A stretch of 64,000 nt of DNA. It comes from Pseudooceanicola sediminis. GTDB taxonomy: Bacteria; Pseudomonadota; Alphaproteobacteria; Rhodobacterales; Rhodobacteraceae. Shown here one piece after another: positions 25,526-33,517 of the stretch; the stretch's first letter is position 1, and each line of letters begins with the position of its first letter. The DNA is taken from contig NZ_QWJJ01000007.1 of NCBI RefSeq assembly GCF_003575965.1, positions 186,838 through 250,837 on the forward strand. Direction: 5' to 3'. The position numbers were made by a program, and so were the translations under genes. The notes beneath the pieces are model-generated. The model made no database searches, was not told where the DNA came from, and was given only the letters and a program-made list of their open reading frames with translations.

Positions 25526-25958
25526 TGCCCTTCATCGCCTTCTCCAGTTCATCCAGGAAGCTGCCCTGACCCGCCGCGCCGAGGCGACCTTCATCCACCG
25601 GCGTCAGGCCGAACAGCGCGCCGATCCGCTGCATGCTGGCCAGCGCGTCCTGCCGCTGGCCCCATGCCGCCCGTTTCTTTTCCTGCGTCCCGTTGCGGGT
25701 CTCGGTCAGGTAGTAGTTCCCCATGATCGCGAGGTCCCCGGTGCAGCGCACGAAGTCGCCGACCGAGACGCAATAGGCCGCAAACAGATCCTCGAAGTGC
25801 GGCTCCAGCCGCCCCTTGGCAATCATCACCGGTGCCAGCCGATCCCAGGCCTCGACCGCCTCTTCGCTCGGCATGAAGTCGGGCGCGGGCGGCGTCGGCC
25901 TGACGCCGTCGCCCTTCATCCGCACCACGTTGTCGAGCTTTGGCTTGCTGCCCTTCAT
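25512..25958 (-). CDS. terS: Terminase small subunit, P27-like
   Basis: 148 residues from ATG 25958 with GAGAGG upstream; a longer frame to 26006 lacks this signal. The pattern MPSEEAVEAWDRLAPVMIAKGRL, then FAAYCVSVGDFVRC, is that of P27-family small terminases, which recognise the packaging start. It is directly upstream of terL and downstream of an HNH gene, the usual trio. Confidence 0.88.
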   Translation of the reverse strand: MKGSKPKLDNVVRMKGDGVRPTPPAPDFMPSEEAVEAWDRLAPVMIAKGRLEPHFEDLFAAYCVSVGDFVRCTGDLAIMGNYYLTETRNGTQEKKRAAWGQRQDALASMQRIGALFGLTPVDEGRLGAAGQGSFLDELEKAMKGNGSS

Positions 25959-26068
25959 CTCGTAACCCTCTCTCAAATGGGCTTTTTTTCTCAAATCCGG
26001 CCGCACGAAAACAACTGTTTACATACCGGTCAACGTCGCGTGCCCCGGATTTTTGAGGTACCCCCCCG

Positions 26069-26446
26069 TCAGCGGTGGAACACCTCGCGCGCCGTCTTGC
26101 GCGAATGGCAGGACTTGCAGAGCGGTTGCCAATTGGCCCGGCTCCAGAACTTCGCCCGGTCACCCTTGTGCGGATCGATGTGGTCGACCTCGCTGGCGGG
26201 CACGACCAGGTCGAGACCGGCGCAATCGGCACAGAGTGGATGCTTGGCAAGGAACCCCTTCGCCGCCTTCTTCCAGGCGGCAGAGGCATAGAGGCGGCGG
26301 TGCGCCTGCGCATCCTCGCCCCGCTGCGCCTGCGCCTTGCGTTCGGCAATCCGCGCCTGCCGCTGCTCCCAATGGTCAGGGCAGTGCGACCGCCCCGCGA
26401 TTGCGAGGTCGTCACAGCCGCCGGTCACGCAAATCTTGCGGGGCAT
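26069..26446 (-). CDS. HNH endonuclease, packaging-associated
   Basis: 125 residues from ATG 26446. The HNH motif reads EVDHIDPHKGDRAKFWSRAN..PLCKSCHSRKT with zinc-binding CADC and CKSC pairs. An additional cysteine pair lies at the N-terminus (CVTGGCDD, CPDHW). HNH proteins next to terminase genes in cos-type phages assist terminase cleavage. It is the first gene after the terminator at 26475-26505, so it begins the late operon. Confidence 0.88.
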   Translation of the reverse strand: MPRKICVTGGCDDLAIAGRSHCPDHWEQRQARIAERKAQAQRGEDAQAHRRLYASAAWKKAAKGFLAKHPLCADCAGLDLVVPASEVDHIDPHKGDRAKFWSRANWQPLCKSCHSRKTAREVFHR

Positions 26447-26470
26447 GGCAGAACCTCGATGTCGGGAATG

Positions 26471-26505
26471 AAAACGCCCGGCAGCTGATAGCTCAGCTCC
26501 GGGCG
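26471..26505 (-). terminator. Intrinsic terminator between early and late regions
   Basis: CGCCCGG (26475-26481) and CCGGGCG (26499-26505), with inner AGCT/AGCT pairing, form a hairpin; on the minus strand it is followed by TTTT (26474-26471). It lies between the 26552-27436 gene and the HNH-terminase genes. Confidence 0.75.
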
Positions 26506-26551
26506 CAATTTGTGATGATGACAGAGTTGATGCCACCGGAAGAGATAGGCG

Positions 26552-27436
26552 TCAATCCCCTTTCGTCGGGGTCACCAGATCATGGCCCTGCATACGGTCC
26601 AGCGCCGCGCACAGCGCCAACCGCAGTCCTTCGCGTGTCTTTGCGTCATTGCACCAGCCGCAGGCGCTCAGCACACCCGCCAGAGACATCCCACCGAGAC
26701 ACACCTGATCGACCAGATAGCGCGCGCGGATCGCGGATCGTTTTGCCCCACCCGGACGGATCCGGCGCACCTCTTTCGCCAGGCCGTCGCCGATCCGGCG
26801 GTGATAGACCCGCAGCCGCTCAAAGTCGCGAAACACCGCAGCCTCGCGATCCCCCGCCCTACCGCCCGATGCCCGCTGCGCTTCCAGCGAGGAACACTTC
26901 ACCCCCGCGCAGGCGCAGCGTTCGGTCAGCGCCGCATAGTCGCGCCCGACCGCGACCTGTCCAATCGAGAACGGCGGCGCGAAGGCGGGCGGCACGAAGT
27001 CGGGCACCGGGCCGGTCGCGGCGGCGCTGCGCGTGTCATGCGCCTCCTTCGCCGCAGCAACCCGCTTGGGATGTGCCCGCCGCGCCTGATCCGTCATCAG
27101 GTCAAACGCATCGGCACGGCGCGCGGCATCCCGTCCGAGGTAGCCAGCATGGTACTGTTCGAAGGTCCCTTCCCTGGTCTTGCGCCCTTCGACCGGCGTA
27201 AAGGCCACCATCGGGCCGCGCGCCGGGGCGACCGGGATCTCCGGCCCGCAGGACACAGGCGGCGTCGCGCGGGCCAGCACCTCGGCGCAGGCCACGTCCG
27301 AGGCCCGCAGCACCGCCGTGGCAAAACCCACCGGCCAGCGATCCACGTGCACGACGCCACCCGGCGCGATGTAGGCGACGCAGTCGCGGCCAATGCCCGG
27401 ACGGCAGAGAGGTTTCCGGATCGGGGCCATCATCAT
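26552..27436 (-). CDS. Phage protein, candidate late regulator
   Basis: 294 residues; the first of three ATG-like starts overlaps the preceding stop. No family is recognised. A cysteine cluster (CACAGVKC) lies around residue 175, and the C-terminal 60 residues (YLVDQVCLGGMSLAGVLSACGWCNDAKTREGLRLAL) look like a helix-turn-helix. It is the last gene before the terminator that separates early from late genes, the position of lambda Q. An antiterminator or late activator role is inferred from position only. Confidence 0.55.
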   Translation of the reverse strand: MMMAPIRKPLCRPGIGRDCVAYIAPGGVVHVDRWPVGFATAVLRASDVACAEVLARATPPVSCGPEIPVAPARGPMVAFTPVEGRKTREGTFEQYHAGYLGRDAARRADAFDLMTDQARRAHPKRVAAAKEAHDTRSAAATGPVPDFVPPAFAPPFSIGQVAVGRDYAALTERCACAGVKCSSLEAQRASGGRAGDREAAVFRDFERLRVYHRRIGDGLAKEVRRIRPGGAKRSAIRARYLVDQVCLGGMSLAGVLSACGWCNDAKTREGLRLALCAALDRMQGHDLVTPTKGD

Positions 27437-28023
27437 GCTACGGCACCCCGCCGCGCATCGACCAGCGCCATCGCCCGCGCCTCGCAGGCGTTGAACTCCA
27501 CCAGCCAGCCGCGATCAATGGCGTCCACCGCCAGGTTATGGCCCAGGCGTTCGCGGATCCGCATGGCGCGGCTTTCATCCTCGAGGCCCTGCGCCGCCAC
27601 CCGCCGTTTCTCGGCCTCGCCCTGCGGCGGGCGGTTCTTCTCCTGCCAGAACCGGAACTCGGCCACCAGGCGTCCCCCGTCCAGCGCCTGCTGCCCGGCG
27701 ACGCTGCCGAACCAGCTGGCAATGCCGGGCATCTCGCTCAGCGGGCGCGGCTGGGCGATCTGTGCGTAGGCGATGAAGGTCGCGTGGTCCGGCCAGAAAT
27801 TGCGCGCGCTGCCCTGCCCCTTGGTGCGCAATGTCGGCAACATCCGCTCGCGCAGCCGATCCTCCGCCATATAGGCCAGATCGTCGGCGATCCGGTCCAG
27901 CTTGCGCTGGCCCTCCTCGGCGCTGATCCCCTTGGGAAACCGAAAGCCCAACTGGGCCATCGGGGTCAGCAACAGGCGACGTACCCGGTCGCGCTTCGTT
28001 TCGGCTTGTTCGGTACCGTCCAT
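27433..28023 (-). CDS. Hypothetical phage early protein
   Basis: 196 residues from ATG 28023 (GGGAAG upstream, good spacing). The frame also extends to 28062 without a better start. It has RKLDRIADDLAYMAEDRLRERM and a Trp-containing block (RNFWPDHATFIAYAQIAQPRPL), plus a C-terminal AVDAIDRGWLVEFNACEARAMALV. The pattern is helical and soluble. It follows the repeat cluster at 28142-28222, so a replication-related role is possible. No name can be given. Confidence 0.6.
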   Translation of the reverse strand: MDGTEQAETKRDRVRRLLLTPMAQLGFRFPKGISAEEGQRKLDRIADDLAYMAEDRLRERMLPTLRTKGQGSARNFWPDHATFIAYAQIAQPRPLSEMPGIASWFGSVAGQQALDGGRLVAEFRFWQEKNRPPQGEAEKRRVAAQGLEDESRAMRIRERLGHNLAVDAIDRGWLVEFNACEARAMALVDARRGAVA

Positions 28024-28141
28024 CGGTCTTCCCTCTTTTCTAGGCCAGTCCTGACCTGCCAACCTTTTGCCCGCCGGATCCCCTCGCGCTGTGCAACAAG
28101 GGTGTTCTATTTGGTTTTTTCTTGTGTTGTCCTGTAGGGCA

Positions 28142-28222
28142 ATTTCAGTAATCGAGATGAAATCGACTGAAATGTTTCAGTAAGATTTCAGTTCATTTCA
28201 GTAAGATTTCACTTAGATTTCA
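28142..28222. repeat. Iteron-like repeats, 21-bp spacing
   Basis: TTTCAGTAAGATTTCA occurs at 28175-28190 and 28196-28211, 21 bp apart (two helical turns). A partial copy (ACTTAGATTTCA) follows at 28211-28222 and an outlying TTTCAGTAA lies at 28143-28151. AT-rich compared with its surroundings. Good candidate for a phage replication origin or a multimeric operator. Confidence 0.65.
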
Positions 28223-28872
28223 CCGCCCGCCATTTGCCCCGAGCGTCCGGGGAAATGGGCGACTTCGCCGGTGTAGCCGAGCACCTCGATCATCGCGGCC
28301 CGCAGGTTTTCATGCGTCGCGTAGAGGTCCGAGTGCTCGAAATATTCCGCCAGGGCAAAGATGGCGCGATCATCGGAGATGATGTGCTTCTGCACCCGCA
28401 TCTCTTCCAGCTTCTTGCGGATGCGCGACTTGCGCACGGCCAGGCGCTGCGCCTCGCGCGCGCCGTCACGCCCCCGCTTACGCTTGTACATCTCGCTGAC
28501 GATGCCTTGCAGGAAGCCTGGGTGCCCGAGGCGCAGAAACGGCTCGGCGGCCGTGTCATCCTCGACCAGCACCGGCACCCAGCCATGCAGCACACCGTCA
28601 CGCACGGCGCGCCATTCCTCGACCGTGGAAAACCGGGCGAGGCTGGCAAGCTCCATATCGCAATCCGGCAGCGTGCCGCCGGGGTCCTGGATCATCGCCT
28701 GTGACCACAGGATCAGGGCCGTGCCGATGTCTTCGCGGCGCTGCTTCATCAGGCAGCTGCTGAGGAACTTGGACCCAAGAAACCGGTGCCCGTAGAACGG
28801 AAACCAGTCGTGGTTTGACAGCGTCTCGCCGCGCTTGAGCGGCCAGGGGTCAGGCTGGCTGGCGAACGCCAT
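28213..28872 (-). CDS. Phage early protein, possible replication initiator
   Basis: 219 residues from ATG 28872, sharing one base with the upstream stop (TGATG). It starts DPWPLKRGETLSNHDWFPFYGHRF and continues SSCLMKQRREDIGTALILWSQAMIQDPGGTLPDCDMELASLARF, which resembles DUF1376-type phage replication proteins. Strongly basic helix in the middle (RRKRGRDGAREAQRLAVRKSRIRKKLEEM in part). Its 3' end runs into the iteron-like repeats, as is common for initiators with an origin at the end of the gene. Function inferred. Confidence 0.55.
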   Translation of the reverse strand: MAFASQPDPWPLKRGETLSNHDWFPFYGHRFLGSKFLSSCLMKQRREDIGTALILWSQAMIQDPGGTLPDCDMELASLARFSTVEEWRAVRDGVLHGWVPVLVEDDTAAEPFLRLGHPGFLQGIVSEMYKRKRGRDGAREAQRLAVRKSRIRKKLEEMRVQKHIISDDRAIFALAEYFEHSDLYATHENLRAAMIEVLGYTGEVAHFPGRSGQMAGGEI

Positions 28873-29498
28873 CACTTGACCCTCGACAACAGGCGCGGAC
28901 CGACCGCGCCCTCGATCCCGGCGAGGCGCTTGCGAAGCTGTTCGACCCGCGCGATCTCGGTCGCCAGCGCCTGCGCCTTCTGCTCGCACTCCGATTGCGC
29001 CGCCTTGGCCGAGGTCAGGAAGCTCTCGAGGTCACCGGCCAGCGCCGTCATTTCCTCATTGCCGCCCCCGTCGCCAAAGAACTCCTTGCGCAGCGCCGTG
29101 ACCCAGCCGGGCATGACCTCAAGGACACTGGCGACCGTCTCATCCGTATCATTGCGCCGATAGCATTCCTTCCCGGCGTCGTAGACGTCGTGCAGCAGCT
29201 CGATGATTTCGCGCTTCTGCGCCTTGGTCGGCGCGCGCGGCGGCTGTGCCGGCACAACGGCCTTCCTCTTTCCAGTATTCACTTTGACCACCTTTCTCCT
29301 TGCTTCGCAGGCAGGGCACCGAAGCCGCTTGCCAATGAATGACCATCCCAAACGCTGGACCTTTGCCGCCGCCTGGTCGTCGCTGTCCGACCCGCGCCTG
29401 CCATGGGGGGCCGCAACGATTTCCGAGCGCAGGCATTCGTCACAGATGCAGCTCACGCGCGGCGCACCCTGGCGCGCACGGATCGCTTCAAAAGCCAC
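28872..29498 (-). CDS. Zinc-finger-like phage early protein
   Basis: About 208 residues if it starts at GTG 29498, inside the end of the preceding gene; in-frame ATG codons upstream are also possible. It has two cysteine pairs (CICDEC and, about 40 residues on, CPAC), likely a zinc ribbon. The C-terminal half is a long coiled-coil helix (SFLTSAKAAQSECEQKAQA). Early-region gene, role unknown. Confidence 0.55.
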   Translation of the reverse strand: MAFEAIRARQGAPRVSCICDECLRSEIVAAPHGRRGSDSDDQAAAKVQRLGWSFIGKRLRCPACEARRKVVKVNTGKRKAVVPAQPPRAPTKAQKREIIELLHDVYDAGKECYRRNDTDETVASVLEVMPGWVTALRKEFFGDGGGNEEMTALAGDLESFLTSAKAAQSECEQKAQALATEIARVEQLRKRLAGIEGAVGPRLLSRVK

Positions 29499-29748
29499 GA
29501 CGCACCGCCCGTTCCATCCGCTGGATTTCCGCATGCAACGCCGCCTCGACGCTGCCGTGCCGCGCCAACAATTCGCGAAGACCCGCGCAGCGATCCCGCC
29601 CCCTGACGCTGCAGGCACAGCGACCGTTCGAGGACAGGCGCGCGCAAAGGACATAGATGTCGGAGACGGGAAGCCTCGCTGCACTGCTCATGTGCTGGAT
29701 CGTCTGCTGGTCCCTGTCTGCGGGATTTGCGGACCTGTCGCGCATCAT
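29488..29748 (-). CDS. Small Cys-rich phage early protein
   Basis: 86 residues from ATG 29748, which overlaps the previous stop (ATGA). It contains CACSVRGRDRC and ends in a basic helix (HAEIQRMERAVRR). No family recognised. It belongs to the tightly packed early operon. Confidence 0.6.
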   Translation of the reverse strand: MMRDRSANPADRDQQTIQHMSSAARLPVSDIYVLCARLSSNGRCACSVRGRDRCAGLRELLARHGSVEAALHAEIQRMERAVRRGF

Positions 29749-30212
29749 GCCCGCCCCCGCGCTTTGAGTGGAACGGCACCTTGCGGGACCCTGCCGGAAC
29801 ACTGATCGGACAGGGTCGCGACGAAGTGGTTCACCAAGTCAGCCACGTCTTGCGTCTCTTTCAGCGCCCGCGCGAGAACCTGCGGATCATCGCTGCGTTC
29901 GGCGCCCGCCAGGGCCAGCACCATCTCGGAGCTTTCCCGCAGCGCATCGAGATGGCTGATCACGGCAGAGGATGCCTTTTGCTGCCCGAGCTGGCGCGCC
30001 CGCATCTTGCTGAAGGGCGCCTGCCCCGCGGCATCCTCAAGTGCCACCACCCAGGCCCAGACCGGCTCGGCATTGGCGTTCTGCATCCGAGAGATCGAGG
30101 CAATCGAGATGTCATGCCCGACGCTCGCCTCAATGACGGCCCGGGCCGCTTCGACACCGCCGACGGCATCCACCAGAGATTTGAACATGGCAGCGCGCGC
30201 ACGGATCAGCAT
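29745..30212 (-). CDS. Phage early regulatory-like protein
   Basis: 155 residues from ATG 30212 (AAGGAAA upstream). The N-terminal part MFKSLVDAVGGVEAARAVIE ... ISIASISRMQNANAEPVW fits a helix-turn-helix of the CII/Cro type, followed by helices. It comes second after the Cro-like gene, the place of cII in lambda. Role inferred from position and the predicted helix-turn-helix. Confidence 0.55.
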   Translation of the reverse strand: MLIRARAAMFKSLVDAVGGVEAARAVIEASVGHDISIASISRMQNANAEPVWAWVVALEDAAGQAPFSKMRARQLGQQKASSAVISHLDALRESSEMVLALAGAERSDDPQVLARALKETQDVADLVNHFVATLSDQCSGRVPQGAVPLKARGRA

Positions 30213-30273
30213 GGAAGGAGTTTTCCTTTCAAGCGAGACAGTGGCGCGGCATCTTGAGAGTACAGGCCAGCCA

Positions 30274-30510
30274 TCAGCCGACACGCAAGTGCTGCGGCAT
30301 GTGGTTGCCTGCGGACTTAAAATTGAAAATCATACGAGGGCAGTCGATGCCAGCCGATGCGCACATCGCCTCAATTTCATGAAACCAAGACGCCGGAAAT
30401 CTCCGCGCGACCCTAGCATGGCGTATGGAATGTTCTGAGACGCCAAAGGCCGCTTGGATGGCCTCTGACCCTAGTGTGTCGATAATAACTTGGACTGGAT
30501 GCTTGCTCAT
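30274..30510 (-). CDS. Cro-like repressor
   Basis: 78 residues, ATG 30510. The first 40 residues form a YdaS/Cro-like helix-turn-helix (IDTLGSEAIQAAFGVSEHSIRHARVARRFP). It is divergent from the XRE-type repressor gene, with operator-like 15-bp palindromes between them. It starts the early leftward operon and would counter the repressor during lytic growth. Confidence 0.75.
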   Translation of the reverse strand: MSKHPVQVIIDTLGSEAIQAAFGVSEHSIRHARVARRFPASWFHEIEAMCASAGIDCPRMIFNFKSAGNHMPQHLRVG

Positions 30511-30525
30511 GATGGCACATCAGGT

Positions 30526-30584
30526 GACAAATAATCTGTCAATGGTCAAGACAAACGTTCCTGACTATCGGCAAAAAACTTGTC
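30526..30584. promoter_or_regulatory. Operator pair in cI-cro intergenic region
   Basis: GACAAATAATCTGTC (30526-30540) and GGCAAAAAACTTGTC (30570-30584) fit the pattern GACAA-N5-TTGTC with small deviations. Two better copies lie at 31079-31093 and 31110-31124. This is the likely binding site of the prophage repressor and Cro. Confidence 0.65.
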
Positions 30585-30592
30585 GTGCGAAA

Positions 30593-30889
30593 ATGCTCAG
30601 CATGACAACAGACGCCAGACCATTTAGCGATATAGCAGAGCGGATACGCTGGCACAGATCCCTAGAGGGACTGACCCAAGATGAGTACGCCCAGAAGGCA
30701 GGCCTCAAGCGTGCTCAGCTCAATAACTGGGAAACAGGGAAGTTACGACTATCGCTTGATGGTGCCTTGGCATTGCGCCGCACATACGGGCTTTCACTAG
30801 ACTTCATGTATGAGGGCATAGCCGATGCATTGCCTATGACCCTCAGAGTCGCCTGGAGAGACAGGCCAGCAGTAAGCGCCTCCAAATAA
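30593..30889 (+). CDS. Prophage repressor, XRE family (CI-like)
   Basis: 98 residues from ATG 30593 (ATG 30602 is also possible). A clear XRE helix-turn-helix: DIAERIRWHRSLEGLTQDEYAQKAGLKRAQLNNWETGKLRLSLD. There is no C-terminal LexA/S24 peptidase domain, so induction would not be by RecA-driven self-cleavage; another route such as an antirepressor or the ImmA/IrrE protein would be needed. Divergent from the Cro-like gene. Confidence 0.8.
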   Translation: MLSMTTDARPFSDIAERIRWHRSLEGLTQDEYAQKAGLKRAQLNNWETGKLRLSLDGALALRRTYGLSLDFMYEGIADALPMTLRVAWRDRPAVSASK

Positions 30890-31078
30890 TCGATAGTGAA
30901 CCCGGTCTTTCTGGCCGCTTCGATAAGCAGCTGCACCCGATCAAATCCCAGCATGCGAAACCCTCCTAGTATATAAATTATGACCGGAACTCCCCCTAAA
31001 CGGCGCTACCGATCCACGTCCACGACGTCGTAACGCGGCCCCATCGCCATCTCTCGACAACTTTCTGCCGCATCATAT

Positions 31079-31124
31079 GACAAATTTCTTGTCTTATAAA
31101 ACTCAATATGACAATTAAATTGTC
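31079..31124 (+). promoter_or_regulatory. Operators flanking the promoter of the methylase operon
   Basis: GACAAATTTCTTGTC (31079-31093) and GACAATTAAATTGTC (31110-31124; extended ATATGACAATT/AATTGTCATAT around one A) are 31 bp apart, three helical turns, with a TATAAA between them. They match the cI-cro operators. The next gene starts at 31159. Confidence 0.75.
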
Positions 31125-31158
31125 ATATCCTGATTGCACTGATCAGAAGGAGTTCAGA

Positions 31159-31479
31159 ATGCCAAGACAAGATCCTCCCACCTGCCACACCCATATCGCC
31201 GCACCCGAAACCTTCGTGCGCATCCCGGCCGCTCTGCAATTCAACTGGGCACAGGCAAAGCAAATCCAGGGCCATCCGATCTCTGCTGATCGCATGGCGT
31301 TGCTGCTGCCCGGCCACCTCATGAGCGGCCCCGGACATGAGCGTTCTCCAGCCCTTGGGATGGCGGCACAGGGGACGGTTGCGCAGCAGATCGAACCCTA
31401 TCACCAGCGCACCCAGGCCAAATTGGCAGCCCTCGTCGCCCGCTACAAAGCACGCCAGGGCGCGGACAGCGCCCCATGA
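31159..31479 (+). CDS. Small phage protein, first gene of repressor-controlled operon
   Basis: 106 residues, ATG 31159 with AAGGAG 6 bases upstream. No named family. The last third is a basic helix (RTQAKLAALVARYKARQ). Its stop overlaps the start of the methylase-like gene (ATGA). Expression is probably kept off in the lysogen by the operators at 31079-31124. Confidence 0.7.
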   Translation: MPRQDPPTCHTHIAAPETFVRIPAALQFNWAQAKQIQGHPISADRMALLLPGHLMSGPGHERSPALGMAAQGTVAQQIEPYHQRTQAKLAALVARYKARQGADSAP

Positions 31480-32231
31480 TCAACGCGTCCAGTGAAACCC
31501 TCTCATCAGCTCATGGAGCCGAGACAACGCGGCGGCGGGCGCACCCACCGCGAAGGCAGCTGCGCGTCCTGATCGGCTGTGCCACGTCCTGCGTCACGCT
31601 GGAGGCGTTTCTCGCCCGAGGCCACGACGCCTGGCAATGTGACCTGCTGCCGGCCGACGAACCGACCAACCGCCACATCCAGGACGATATCCGCAACGTG
31701 CTGTCGTGGGGCTGGGATCTGCTGATCGTGTCGAACCCGCCCTGCACCCGCCTGTGCCGGTCCGGCCAGCGATGGCTCTACGGCCCGGGCAAATCCCATC
31801 CCAGGAAACTGCCCAACGGGCGGACCCATGCCAGCATGATCGAGGAGTTCGACCTCGGCGTCGAGATCTTTGGCGCCTGCTACAACGCCCCCGTCCCGCA
31901 TATCGCCGTCGAGAACCCCGAGATGAACATCCACGCCCGGCAGGCCATGCCCGACCTGCCGCGACCGCAGATCGTTCAACCGTGGTGGTTCGGTGATCCG
32001 GCCCTCAAGGCAACCGGCCTCTACCTGCGCAACCTGCCCGAGCTGACGGCCACCAACCGCCTCGAGCCACCGGCAAAGGGCACGGCCGAGCGCAAGGAAT
32101 GGGAAATGATCTGGCGCGCCCCACCCGGCCCGGATCGCTGGAAGATCCGTAGCAAGACATTCCCCGGAATGGCAGAGGCCTGGGCCGATCAATGGGGCGA
32201 GCACGCATCCACCACGGCGCTAACAGCATGA
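31476..32231 (+). CDS. Phage DNA methylase-like protein
   Basis: 251 residues. After a variable N-terminus it has RVLIGCATSCVTLEAFLARGHDAWQCDL (in the style of a SAM-binding motif I), DLLIVSNPPCTRLC, PHIAVENPE and IVQPWWFGDP. This pattern is common in roseophage proteins annotated as DNA cytosine methyltransferase; the PPC resembles the cytosine-C5 catalytic motif and ENP replaces ENV. It may modify phage DNA or be a related nucleotide-modifying enzyme. It is translationally coupled to both neighbours. Activity inferred. Confidence 0.65.
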   Translation: MINASSETLSSAHGAETTRRRAHPPRRQLRVLIGCATSCVTLEAFLARGHDAWQCDLLPADEPTNRHIQDDIRNVLSWGWDLLIVSNPPCTRLCRSGQRWLYGPGKSHPRKLPNGRTHASMIEEFDLGVEIFGACYNAPVPHIAVENPEMNIHARQAMPDLPRPQIVQPWWFGDPALKATGLYLRNLPELTATNRLEPPAKGTAERKEWEMIWRAPPGPDRWKIRSKTFPGMAEAWADQWGEHASTTALTA

Positions 32232-32389
32232 CCGCCAAGCCTCGCCACCCGTCGACTATGTCCACGGATGAACGCATCGCAGCGGCGATCGAAAAGCTTG
32301 AGAAACTATGCCAGCCGATTCCGGGGGACCCACACCATGACCCCCTGCAGTATCATGTGATCCTTCAGCGCCTGCGCTCCCTCGCCTGA
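32228..32389 (+). CDS. Small hypothetical phage protein
   Basis: 53 residues; ATG overlaps the methylase-like stop (ATGA), so it is the third gene of the repressor-controlled operon. It contains one amphipathic helix (DERIAAAIEKLEKLCQPI) and a His-rich stretch. Function unknown. Confidence 0.55.
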   Translation: MTAKPRHPSTMSTDERIAAAIEKLEKLCQPIPGDPHHDPLQYHVILQRLRSLA

Positions 32390-32443
32390 TCCTTTCTCCT
32401 GATCTTCAGCCACTCGGATCAGGCGCAGCGGTCGCGGCCTTCC

Positions 32444-32785
32444 TCACTTCCGACCGTTCCCGTCAGCGACACCCAGCTTGGCGTCATACCACGTCTGGAT
32501 GACACGGCCCGGTCTGCGGATCGTCAAGTAGCCATACTCTTCCAGCTGCGGTATGCGGAGACGGGTCGTTACCCACTCGCCGGTTTTGCACCACGTGCAA
32601 TTGAACACAGGCTCATGCGCGTTGTGATACGCCCCGATGATCGGCACCAAGTCTATCGCCAGGAAATTGACCGTTCTCCGGCAGCGGTTGCACCGCAGCA
32701 CGACGATCTGACCGTCGCGCGCGGCATCTCCTAGCGTGCGATATCTGCCTGGCGGGGCACCAATAGGTGGCGGTCTGGTGGGCAT
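32444..32785 (-). CDS. Hypothetical zinc-finger phage protein
   Basis: 113 residues, ATG 32785. Two cysteine pairs, CNRC and CTWC about 32 residues apart, suggest a zinc ribbon. A similar short protein beginning PPxGxYRTLGDAARDG is frequent in roseophages. It is divergent from the SRAP gene and convergent with the methylase operon. DNA-binding role inferred. Confidence 0.6.
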   Translation of the reverse strand: MPTRPPPIGAPPGRYRTLGDAARDGQIVVLRCNRCRRTVNFLAIDLVPIIGAYHNAHEPVFNCTWCKTGEWVTTRLRIPQLEEYGYLTIRRPGRVIQTWYDAKLGVADGNGRK

Positions 32786-32878
32786 GGCGACTCCGTTCTT
32801 GCCCGCAAGATAAACTAGAACGGATAGAGAACAAGTGTAACCTTGCCGGAAGGAGGAACCGAGGCTAGCGTTCGCTCC

Positions 32879-33517
32879 ATGTGCAACCTCTACAGCAACA
32901 CCTCAGCCGCCCAGGCGATGATCTACATCACGCGCGCCATGACCACCGATCCGACAATCGGGAACATGGCGCCGATGCCCGAGATTTACCCCGACTACGC
33001 CGCCCCCATCGTCAAAAATGGTCCTGACGGCCGCATATTGTCACGCGCCCGCTGGGGCATGCCGAAACCAGCGGTCGCCCTGGAGGGCAAGCGGGTTGAT
33101 TCCGGTGTCACCAATATCCGCAACACCAACTCACCCCACTGGCGCAGATGGCTGGCGCCAGAGCACCGCTGCCTGGTGCCCTTCAACGCTTTCTCGGAGC
33201 CAGGGAAAGGCAGCGATGGAAAATACAAGCCGGTGTGGTTTGCTCTGTCAGAGGATCGCCCCCTGGCCTGTTTCGCCGGGATCTGGGTGAACTGGACGTC
33301 CGTCCGAAAGCTGAAAGAGGGCGAGGTGAATGCCGACCTCTACGGATTTCTCACGACCACCCCCAACGCCGAGGTCGCCGCGGTGCATCCAAAAGCCATG
33401 CCGGTTATCCTGATCACGTCAGAGGAGATGGACGTCTGGATGCGGGCACCATGGGGAGAGGCTAAGGAACTGCAGAGGCCGTTGCAAGATGGTGACCTTG
33501 CAAACCTATCGAAGTAG
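32879..33517 (+). CDS. SRAP/HMCES-like (YedK) peptidase-fold protein
   Basis: 212 residues from ATG 32879, because the family requires Met-Cys at the N-terminus (MCNLYS) so that the processed Cys can attack abasic sites. Other family features are present: ARWGMPKP, GVTNIRNTNSPHWRRWL, RCLVPFNAFSEPG, FAGIW and the late AVHPKAMPVIL. The family forms DNA-protein crosslinks that protect abasic sites in single-stranded DNA. In a phage that may modify its bases this could guard against glycosylase attack; that link is inference. Confidence 0.9.
   Translation: MCNLYSNTSAAQAMIYITRAMTTDPTIGNMAPMPEIYPDYAAPIVKNGPDGRILSRARWGMPKPAVALEGKRVDSGVTNIRNTNSPHWRRWLAPEHRCLVPFNAFSEPGKGSDGKYKPVWFALSEDRPLACFAGIWVNWTSVRKLKEGEVNADLYGFLTTTPNAEVAAVHPKAMPVILITSEEMDVWMRAPWGEAKELQRPLQDGDLANLSK

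Noticed and set aside
7159-30510. Gene transfer agent cluster
   Set aside because: A spike-base-like gene is shared with GTAs, but an integrase, att sites, repressor switch and early region show a true prophage.
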